Positions 34,294 to 40,702 of a DNA stretch of 40,702 bases are shown here, one piece after another; the first letter of the stretch is position 1, and every line of letters begins with the position of its first letter. A program made the translations under genes and the position numbers. The notes under the pieces were generated by a model. It did no database searches, was not told the DNA's origin, and saw only the letters and a list, made by a program, of their open reading frames with translations. Location of the stretch: contig DAHUYD010000036.1 in the NCBI GenBank assembly GCA_027315385.1, positions 1 through 40,702 of the forward strand, read 5' to 3'. The stretch comes from Acidobacterium sp. (GTDB lineage Bacteria > Acidobacteriota > Terriglobia > Terriglobales > Acidobacteriaceae).

Positions 34294-34707
34294 CAGCACA
34301 CGGCAACTCGTGCTCTTCTAAAAGTTCCGGAGACGCCGCACTTCATGGCCGATGGCCTCCTGAGTGGCCTTTCGCCCCTGTCCCCGTTCAGTGTGCGAGC
34401 TGACGGCGGGGGTGAGGTGCGACTTGAATCAGACACCGCCGGTGGCCGTGGTGAACGGCCTGCGGCGCTGACTGCTGAGCCAGGTACCGGCGCCCATAAT
34501 CAGCGCGGATGCCCGGTATCAGTAATTTTTATAGGGGAAAATCTTTATGGCCGGGGCGATACGCTGATGAGGAATCGCAACACGCCTCAGGATGCGAGTG
34601 CACCAGTGCCGGTATGCCCCGACGCTGGGAGACGCTTAGGGCGAAGCACGGCCGCGACGGATGCGGCTGAACTATCAGAACCAAATCCATTCCACTCGGG
34701 GAGAAGC
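34294..34707 (+). other. Long leader / upstream region of glutamine synthetase
   Basis: About 410 bases between the fluoride promoter and glnA. The reading frame of glnA stays open back to 34270, but the ~146 extra codons look non-protein-like and glnA has a strong start at 34708. A hairpin formed by GGTACCGG (34483-34490) and CCGGTATC (34513-34520) is followed by AGTAATTTTTATA, which could be a leader attenuator or simply contain a -10 element. I see no known riboswitch here and no clear sigma54 site. Confidence 0.4.
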
Positions 34708-36138
34708 ATGTCGACTGAATATCGCAACTTTCTGGCGCTGTCGTACGAGGAACTGGAAGAACTGAACCTGAAGGCTAAAGAGCAGCGGCGGAAGCGCGTG
34801 GCTACGGAAGAAATCAAGGAAGAGCGACTGAAGCTTCTGACCGATCAGAAGAGTATCAAGGCGGTCACAGTGCTCTTCAGCGATCTCGAAGGCCGGCTGC
34901 ACATGCTCGACTACGACAAAAAATTCCTGCTCAAGTCGTACGAGAACCTTACATTCGACGGCTCGTCGATTCGCGGCTTTACGGCTCAGAAGGAGAGCGA
35001 TCTGCGCCTGGGCATCGACTGGAGCGCCTTCTACTTTGCGCCCGCTGACGTCTTCGGAGCAGGCAAGGTGCTGGTCTTCGGCGATGTGATCGACAAGGAC
35101 GGCACCCCCTACGGCGGCGACACGCGGGGCCTGCTTAAGACCTTCGCGAAGCAGCAGTACGACAAATGCAGGTACACACTGAACGCCGCCAACGAGATCG
35201 AGGGCTTCCTTTTCGCGGGCGTGGATGCGGAGCGGAATTTCCCGACCACCGGCAAGTTCGACTACGTGAACACTGGCGGCTACTATCACTCGCTGCCCGG
35301 CGATCCGTTGCGCACCTTCATCGACACCACGGCGGAAGTGCAGCGGGCCATGGGCTTCGAGAACGAGAAGGATCACCCCGAAGTGGCGCCTTCGCAGTTT
35401 GAGATCAACTACAGCTACGGCGAGGTAGTTGCCGCTGCCGACCAGATTCAGCTCTACAAGCTCATCTGCCGCCAGGCGGCGACCAGGATGGGCCTGACTG
35501 CGTCCTTCCTGCCGAAGCCGGTGGTGGGCGTCAACGGCAGCGGCATGCATACCAACGTCTCCATCAGCAAAGACGGCAAGAACCTCTTCTGGGATCCCAC
35601 GGGGCAGGAAAAGCTGTCGTCCACCGGATGGGAGTTCGTCGACCGCATTCTGACCCACGGCAACGACATCTGCCTGCTGCTGAACTCCAGCGTGAACTCC
35701 TACCGCCGTCTCGATCCGCACTTCGAAGCCCCCAACCAGATCAAGGCATCCGCGGTCGATCGCGGTTCTATGGTCCGCATTCCCATCGGCAACGAGCGCT
35801 CCATGCGCGTCGAAGTCCGCTCAGTCGCCCCGGACTCGAACCCGTACTTAGTGATGCTGGCCGTCTTCCAGACCGGCATCGAAGGCCAGACCTCCAGCGT
35901 TGCGAACCTTCGCCAGGCTGAGCGCTACCTGCCCGACAACATCTACACGGCGATTGAGGACTTCCGCGCCGCCGAGTGGACGACCCGGTTGCTGGGCGAG
36001 GATGTGAAGGGCCGCTATGCGGACCTGAAGCAGGCCTCGGCGGATCGCTGCCCGCGCTTGCTCGGCACGTTTGTGAAACCCTCTGAAGTGCAGTTCCACC
36101 ATGAAGTCTATAACCAGTTCCTCTGGAACCAGTTCTAG
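34708..36138 (+). CDS. glnA: Glutamine synthetase, type I
   Basis: About 476 residues. It has the beta-grasp N-terminus with VLFSDLEGRLHMLDYD, the Asp-rich LTFDGSSIRGF, the catalytic core NGSGMHTNVSISKDGKN, then LNSSVNSYRRLDPHFEAPNQ and RSVAPDSNPYLVMLAVF. It makes glutamine from glutamate, ammonia and ATP in the cytosol. Start 34708 has GGGGAG five bases before. The C-terminal segment that carries the adenylylation Tyr in GSI-beta (NLYDLP) reads PDNIYTAIEDFR here, so the site is altered. No glnB or glnD is adjacent. Confidence 0.93.
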   Translation: MSTEYRNFLALSYEELEELNLKAKEQRRKRVATEEIKEERLKLLTDQKSIKAVTVLFSDLEGRLHMLDYDKKFLLKSYENLTFDGSSIRGFTAQKESDLRLGIDWSAFYFAPADVFGAGKVLVFGDVIDKDGTPYGGDTRGLLKTFAKQQYDKCRYTLNAANEIEGFLFAGVDAERNFPTTGKFDYVNTGGYYHSLPGDPLRTFIDTTAEVQRAMGFENEKDHPEVAPSQFEINYSYGEVVAAADQIQLYKLICRQAATRMGLTASFLPKPVVGVNGSGMHTNVSISKDGKNLFWDPTGQEKLSSTGWEFVDRILTHGNDICLLLNSSVNSYRRLDPHFEAPNQIKASAVDRGSMVRIPIGNERSMRVEVRSVAPDSNPYLVMLAVFQTGIEGQTSSVANLRQAERYLPDNIYTAIEDFRAAEWTTRLLGEDVKGRYADLKQASADRCPRLLGTFVKPSEVQFHHEVYNQFLWNQF

Positions 36139-36247
36139 TGGATTGCTCGTCCGGGGAATGCGGGCTGCGCCACACCGCGCACGCCCGGCGACATATCGGG
36201 GCGTTGCCGCATAGGATATTGATGCGATCTTCGCGCGGGTGACGTTC

Positions 36248-37198
36248 ATGTCCACGACCGCCCAACTGCACGTCGGCCAGAAGCTAGATCACTACGGCAT
36301 CGACGAACTGGTGGCCGAAGGCCCCATTACCTGCACCTATCGCGCAACGGATCTCCGCGATGGCCGGCAGGTCGCCCTGAAACTGCCCAGCGCCGTGGCT
36401 GAAGCTGATCCGGATCTGGCGGAAGCCTTTCGGCGCGAAGAGGCAATCGGCGTCATGCTCGACCATCCCGGCGTGAGGCGAACGCTGGCAGCCGGGGAGC
36501 GTTCGCGCCCGTACCTGGTGATGGAGTGGGTCCCGGGACGGCTGCTGCGCCAGGTGATGGTGGAAGAAGGGAAGCTGCCCCCCGACCGGGCAATCCGCAT
36601 CGCCGAGGGGATTCTTGAGGCGCTTGATTACATCCACAACCGCGGGATCGTGCATCGGGATCTGAAGCCGGAAAACGTCATGATCGGCGACGCGGACCGG
36701 GTGAAGCTCATCGACTTCGGCATCGCTTCGAAGCGCGGCACGGACGACTTTTCGGGCCTGGGCACGCCGGACTACATCGCGCCCGAGCAGGTGACGGGAA
36801 GCCGTGGAGACCTGCGCACCGATCTGTATGCGCTGGGCGTGATGCTGTACGAGATGGTAACGGGCAGGGTGCCATTCTCGGGTCCATCGCCGTTGGCCAC
36901 CATGAATATGCGGCTGGTGCGCGCCCCTCAGCCGCCGCGAGAACTCGAACCGAAAGTCAGCCTCGAACTTCAGAAAGTGATCGGCCGCGCGATACAGCGG
37001 GAGCCTCGCGACCGCTACGCTGCCGCGCAGGAATTCCTCTACGACCTGCGGCATCCGGAGGAGGTGCGCGTTCCCGAGCGCGAGCCGGCGATCGAGTTGC
37101 GCAACCCAGCTGAAATACGGAAAACGCTGCTTTACGCTGCGCTGATCCTGATTCCGATCCTGCTCTTTGCGGTGATTCTCTTCGTGGAACGCCTTTAG
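36248..37198 (+). CDS. Membrane-anchored serine/threonine protein kinase
   Basis: About 316 residues. The kinase domain (~15-275) has ATP-binding Lys in VALKLP, Glu in EEAIG region, catalytic loop HRDLKPEN, DFG in LIDFGIA, and APEQ. An unusual glycine-rich loop (VAEGPITCTY) lacks the usual GxGxxG. A single transmembrane helix (~294-314, LLYAALILIPILLFAVILF) ends the protein, placing the kinase in the cytoplasm with almost no extracytoplasmic sensor. The GTG at 36239 is an alternative start. Its stop codon interlocks with that of the convergent KdpE-like gene (37195-37198). Targets unknown. Confidence 0.88.
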   Translation: MSTTAQLHVGQKLDHYGIDELVAEGPITCTYRATDLRDGRQVALKLPSAVAEADPDLAEAFRREEAIGVMLDHPGVRRTLAAGERSRPYLVMEWVPGRLLRQVMVEEGKLPPDRAIRIAEGILEALDYIHNRGIVHRDLKPENVMIGDADRVKLIDFGIASKRGTDDFSGLGTPDYIAPEQVTGSRGDLRTDLYALGVMLYEMVTGRVPFSGPSPLATMNMRLVRAPQPPRELEPKVSLELQKVIGRAIQREPRDRYAAAQEFLYDLRHPEEVRVPEREPAIELRNPAEIRKTLLYAALILIPILLFAVILFVERL

Positions 37199-37956
37199 GC
37201 CAGCGGCAGATACGCTTCGCCGGAGTGGATCTGCTCGTCGCGGCGGCGGCGCGGAGATCCCTCGCTAAAGCGATATCCCACGCAGGCGTCGGTGAGGAGG
37301 TACACCGGATTCGACGGTTCGTCCTCGATCTTCTTCCGCAGCTGCCGCACGAAAGTGCGAAGATAATCCACTTCCTCGCGGTAGTCCGCTCCCCAGACCG
37401 AAGCGAGCAGGCGGCCGTACGTCACGGCCCGGCCCGCATGCGCCATCAAATAATAGAGGATGTCGTATTCCTTGGGGGTCAGGCGGATCGGTTTGCCGGC
37501 CTTCTTTACGATGCGCTGCGCCGGCTGCACTTCGATATCGCCGATCGAAATGGGAGCGTCTTCGGCACGCTCGGGCGTCCGGGCTCGCCGCACGGTAGCG
37601 CGAATGCGCGCCACGCATTCGCGGATGCTGAAGGGCTTCGTGATGTAATCGTCGGCGCCGCGCTCCAGCGCTTCCACCTTGTCCTCTTCCTCGTCGCGAA
37701 CCGTGAGCATCAGGATGGGCAGCCGTGGCGCAAAGGCCCGCAGCCGCTCCAGGGTGCGGATTCCGCCGATACCCGGCATGTTGATGTCGAGCAGCACCGC
37801 GTCGAACTCCTGGCCGCGCACCAGCAGCAGAGCCTCCTCGCCGCGCGACGCCTCCACTGTGTAAAAGCCCAGTTCATGGAGCGCCGTCTTCAGGGCGCGG
37901 CGGATCGCCGGTTCATCGTCCACCAGCAGCACCCGGATGGTTTTGCCGCGGTTCAT
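37195..37956 (-). CDS. kdpE: OmpR-family response regulator, KdpE-like
   Basis: About 253 residues. The receiver (~5-120) has VDDEPAIRRAL, acceptor Asp in LLDINMPGIGG, Thr in MLTVRD and Lys in ITKPF. A winged-helix DNA-binding domain follows (~145-235) with RLTPKEYDILYYLMAHAGRA and EEVDYLRTFVRQLRKKIE, close to KdpE. It is coupled to the kinase upstream by ATGA (37953-37956). KdpE controls the potassium pump KdpFABC; no kdp genes are in the window, so the potassium link rests only on sequence resemblance. A different output is possible. Confidence 0.82.
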   Translation of the reverse strand: MNRGKTIRVLLVDDEPAIRRALKTALHELGFYTVEASRGEEALLLVRGQEFDAVLLDINMPGIGGIRTLERLRAFAPRLPILMLTVRDEEEDKVEALERGADDYITKPFSIRECVARIRATVRRARTPERAEDAPISIGDIEVQPAQRIVKKAGKPIRLTPKEYDILYYLMAHAGRAVTYGRLLASVWGADYREEVDYLRTFVRQLRKKIEDEPSNPVYLLTDACVGYRFSEGSPRRRRDEQIHSGEAYLPLA

Positions 37957-39224
37957 GCGCTCACCTCATCCTTCGTCGAAGGCAGTGAAGCGAAGAACGT
38001 CGTGCCGGCGATGGCATCGCTGGTCACCCAAACGTCTCCGCCATGCGCCAGCGCCGCCTGCTTCGCGATGGAAAGCCCGAGCCCGGTGCCGGACGCCTGT
38101 GCTCTTTCCGACCGAAAATAGCGATCGAAGATGCGTTCATAGTCCGCCGCTGGAATCGCGGGTCCGAAATTGTGCACTGAAACGGCCACCGCCGAGGGCT
38201 GCTCCACGACAGCAATCGTCACAACCGACTCCGCATCGGCATATTTTCCGGCATTCTCGATGTACTGCGTCAGCAGCGCCTGCAGCAGACTGCGATCGGC
38301 ACGCAGTGTCAGATCCTCGCGAGCCACCTCAATCCTGACTTGCACAGCGCCGAGCTGTTCGCGCGCTCCGGTTACGATCTCGTCGACGAACGGCGCAATG
38401 GCTATGGTCTCGAGATTCAGCGTCTGTGCTTCCAGCCGTGCGGTTTTCAGCAGCCGGGTGGTGAGCTGGTTCAGCAGCTCGGCCTGTTCCTCGATGAGCG
38501 ACACAAGGCCGCCCTGGGGTGCCGTCAGGCCGCCCATCTCCACCAGGCCGCTGCTGGCCGCGCGGATCGCCGTCAGCGGCGTCTTGTAGGCGTGCGCCAG
38601 GCTATCGAGCACGGTGGTTCTCATTTGCTCGGCTCGCTTCGCGCTCTCCAGGCGCATCTCGTTGGCGAGCGAATGCCATCGGTCGAAGGTGATGGCGGTC
38701 AGCGCCGCGATTGACCCGGCAACGTCTTCGGTCAGCTCTCCGCGCACCAGCAGCCCGCCGATCGGCATCGTACCCACGCGCAGGACTCGGGCAATCTGCC
38801 CCGTTTCCGGATCGTCGCGCACCGTCTCAAAGACACAGATGTTGCGAACTGCCTGCTCGGGATCCGAATACCACTCGCCCGCCTGATACGTTTCACTCAG
38901 GTCGGCATCGAAAATCGCGACGGCTTCCACAGCAAAGGTGGAGCGGATCAGGCTCGCCAGTTGCGGGCCGGGCTTCTGATGCAGATCAAGCTGCGCGGCG
39001 CTGCGAAGCAGTTCACCCAGGCGCTCGGCATCGCCACTCTTTGGGATCGGTTCGGACGCGCCGAATTTGTGCATCCGCACAACCGTGCCCGAAGCCGCGG
39101 ACGCTGCAAAAAGCTGCCCCGCCTGCGGATGGGGAACGGGCGTCCTCTCAGGCGCTCCTGAAGAGTTTGGGCCGCTTGCTGTCAACAGAAAATCTCCCCT
39201 CTGCGGAGTTGCGCGAAAAATCAT
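37953..39224 (-). CDS. Sensor histidine kinase resembling the C-terminal half of KdpD
   Basis: About 423 residues; the first ~50 look non-conserved and ATG at 39074 (MHKFGASEPIP) may be the real start. A GAF-like sensor region (~80-200) precedes HisKA (H-box DSLAHAYKTPLTAIRAA), N-box QYIENAGKYAD, F-box RIFDRYFRSER and G2 ASGTGLGLSIAKQ. It has no transmembrane helix and lacks the N-terminal KdpD sensor, Usp and four-helix regions, so it is a soluble short form. It is coupled to the KdpE-like regulator, whose acceptor it should phosphorylate. Confidence 0.82.
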   Translation of the reverse strand: MIFRATPQRGDFLLTASGPNSSGAPERTPVPHPQAGQLFAASAASGTVVRMHKFGASEPIPKSGDAERLGELLRSAAQLDLHQKPGPQLASLIRSTFAVEAVAIFDADLSETYQAGEWYSDPEQAVRNICVFETVRDDPETGQIARVLRVGTMPIGGLLVRGELTEDVAGSIAALTAITFDRWHSLANEMRLESAKRAEQMRTTVLDSLAHAYKTPLTAIRAASSGLVEMGGLTAPQGGLVSLIEEQAELLNQLTTRLLKTARLEAQTLNLETIAIAPFVDEIVTGAREQLGAVQVRIEVAREDLTLRADRSLLQALLTQYIENAGKYADAESVVTIAVVEQPSAVAVSVHNFGPAIPAADYERIFDRYFRSERAQASGTGLGLSIAKQAALAHGGDVWVTSDAIAGTTFFASLPSTKDEVSA

Positions 39225-39525
39225 CCGGTAGTCGGGAGAGCGCTGCCGGCATGCAACAGAGGCCAGAACCGCTCCGGCCTTATATCAGAGACGCAATCAG
39301 ATTTGCATAATGGACCAGGGGAATTCAAGCTTTTTACATCGCGGCCGATGCATTTGCCGTCGCGCACCCTCGCCCCTCGTATTCATTGTGAATTCCTCAT
39401 GACTTCTTCATGCGCTGTCTGCGTTCATAAGGACATCCGCCACGTACCCTGCACATCCCCGTCTCTGGCTTGTTGAGCCGGATGCCACGGTCGTGTCGGT
39501 GCCAGACACCACGCATCGGGAGGAA
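39225..39525. other. 301-base divergent intergenic region
   Basis: Between the short KdpD-like kinase (minus) and the outer-membrane protein (plus). TTCAT or CTCAT pentamers recur at 39382, 39396, 39407 and 39424; an OmpR/KdpE-type operator is conceivable but unproven. No gene or terminator is seen. Confidence 0.35.
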
Positions 39526-40702
39526 ATGACCCTGAAAAACCTGAAGCCGAGTGCAATTCTAAAGCCAGTGACGAGCGCCCTCTTTTGTCTCGCTTTTGCC
39601 GTGGCTGCTCATACGCAGAGCACGTCCGCGCCCGCCCCTGCTGCGCCACCTCCACCGCCGACTCCGGCTGCTGCGCCGGTGTGGAGTGTCGGCGCCATTG
39701 ATTTCAGCGGCTACTTCGACGGCTATTACAGCTACAACGTCAACCGTCCCAGCAATGCCGCCAACGGTCAGATCAACGACTTTTACGATTTCAACGACAA
39801 AACGGACCAGTTCAACTTAGCCGGGCTGGTGCTGACGCTGAATCATAACCCGAACCCCGTCGGCTTTCACGCGGATTTCATCCTCGGCCGCGCCAACGAC
39901 ATCATTCACACCTCATCGGACAAGAGCACCGACAACTATATCGAGCAAGCGTACGTCAGCTTCACTCCGGCGAAGACGCATGGCAGCGAGTTCGACTTCG
40001 GCCAGTTTGTCACCTCGGCCGGTGCGGAAGTTATTCCCGCCATGAACGACTGGAACTACTCCCGGTCGCTGCTCTTTTCCTGGGCCATCCCCTTTTACCA
40101 CTTCGGCCTGCGCACCTCTACACCCTTCACCAAAACCTGGACGGCCGGGCTGCAGGTGGTAAACGGATGGAATAACGTGAACGACAACAACGGCGGCGCA
40201 ACCATAGGCCTGACCAGCGCGGTCACCAGACCAAAGTATAGCTGGAATCTGAACTATTACGTCGGCCCCGAGAACACCGACACGCAAAAGGGCTATCGCA
40301 ATCTGATCGATACCACGCTGTTGCTCACACCCCCGGGCAAGTTCAACGCCTATGTCAACTACGACTACGGCCAGAACCGCACGGCGGCAACGGCCACGAC
40401 ACCTGAAGCTTCTGACCACTGGTCCGGCATCGCGTTCGACACGCATGAGCAGATGAATGCAAAGAATGCCATCAGCGTGCGTTACGAATACTTCGCTGAC
40501 AACCAGGGCTTCGCCACCGGGACCTCGCAGGACATGCAGGAGGTGACCGGCACCTACGAGTACAAGTGGACCGAAGGCCTGCTGGCGCGGCTTGAGGTCC
40601 GTCGCGACTGGTCGGATGTCGCGGTCTTCCACAAGGGCGGCACCGGCATGGTTGACGCTCAGCCTACGGTGACGCTGGGTGTTATCGCGTTCTTTGGTCC
40701 TG
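39526..40702 (+). CDS. Outer-membrane beta-barrel protein (partial, runs off the window end)
   Basis: At least 392 residues; the stop lies beyond 40702. A signal peptide (~10-30, SALFCLAFAVAAHTQS) is followed by a Pro/Ala-rich linker (~33-52) and then amphipathic strands with aromatic ends (FSGYFDGYYSYNV, FNLAGLVLTLNHNPNPVGFH, KYSWNLNYYVGPEN), typical of acidobacterial OmpL/BBP2-like porins. The last residues read VTLGVIAFFGP, so the C-terminus is probably only a few codons away. ATG at 39526 is preceded by GGGAGG at an unusually short distance. It is divergent from the KdpDE-like pair, which may control it. Confidence 0.82.
   Translation, partial: MTLKNLKPSAILKPVTSALFCLAFAVAAHTQSTSAPAPAAPPPPPTPAAAPVWSVGAIDFSGYFDGYYSYNVNRPSNAANGQINDFYDFNDKTDQFNLAGLVLTLNHNPNPVGFHADFILGRANDIIHTSSDKSTDNYIEQAYVSFTPAKTHGSEFDFGQFVTSAGAEVIPAMNDWNYSRSLLFSWAIPFYHFGLRTSTPFTKTWTAGLQVVNGWNNVNDNNGGATIGLTSAVTRPKYSWNLNYYVGPENTDTQKGYRNLIDTTLLLTPPGKFNAYVNYDYGQNRTAATATTPEASDHWSGIAFDTHEQMNAKNAISVRYEYFADNQGFATGTSQDMQEVTGTYEYKWTEGLLARLEVRRDWSDVAVFHKGGTGMVDAQPTVTLGVIAFFGP

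Noticed and set aside
34270-34707. N-terminal extension of glutamine synthetase by ~146 codons
   Set aside because: The translated segment has no resemblance to glutamine synthetase, and a strong ribosome-binding site precedes the usual start at 34708.

Overview
This window comes from a GC-rich Gram-negative bacterium, most likely an Acidobacteriota member of the Terriglobia/Acidobacteriaceae type. The evidence is a VWFA-related protein of the kind typical of acidobacteria, a secreted protein with a carboxypeptidase-type regulatory fold, several small secreted proteins without a recognisable family, and an outer-membrane beta-barrel with a proline/alanine-rich N-terminus. Assignment below that level is inference. 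No tRNA, rRNA, CRISPR array or intact insertion sequence was seen.

Region by region. (1) 1-4681: a small secreted protein, then tesA divergent from ybbA-ybbP, the same arrangement as in E. coli. (2) 4685-5030: a decayed, internally deleted histidine kinase. (3) 5229-10636 (minus): a tightly overlapping chemotaxis-like operon, in transcription order cheA, a small protein with a worn-down chemoreceptor-tip motif, an ODP-like diiron metallo-beta-lactamase-fold protein, a soluble PAS chemoreceptor with a C-terminal CZB-like domain, and a CheW-receiver (CheV-like) protein. No cheR, cheB or stand-alone cheY is present. (4) 10994-13653: psd, pssA and an aspartate-semialdehyde-dehydrogenase-like gene. 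(5) 13681-20933: small hypothetical proteins, a methyltransferase, a LuxR-type regulator with an eroded receiver, a zinc-ribbon protein, and a receiver plus double universal-stress-protein pair. (6) 21286-29897: a membrane protein, an NtrB/NtrC-like pair (sigma54 activator), a GH18 hydrolase, an M48 metalloprotease, a VWFA protein and an AI-2E-family permease. (7) 30119-32062: a P1B-type metal ATPase with TPC and QExxD motifs and no N-terminal metal-binding domain. (8) 32300-34293 (minus): a fluoride-response operon, consisting of promoter, fluoride riboswitch, crcB, an unannotated 59-codon ORF, a tandem DUF190 protein and a single DUF190 protein. (9) 34708-40702: glutamine synthetase, a membrane-anchored Ser/Thr kinase, a KdpE/KdpD-like pair and a partial outer-membrane beta-barrel.

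The two most interesting systems are the compact ODP chemotaxis-like operon, which looks like an oxygen/iron-sensing array with unusual degenerate receptor parts, and the riboswitch-controlled fluoride operon, which has an extra coupled small ORF. Functions are inferred from motifs read by eye; no database search was run.
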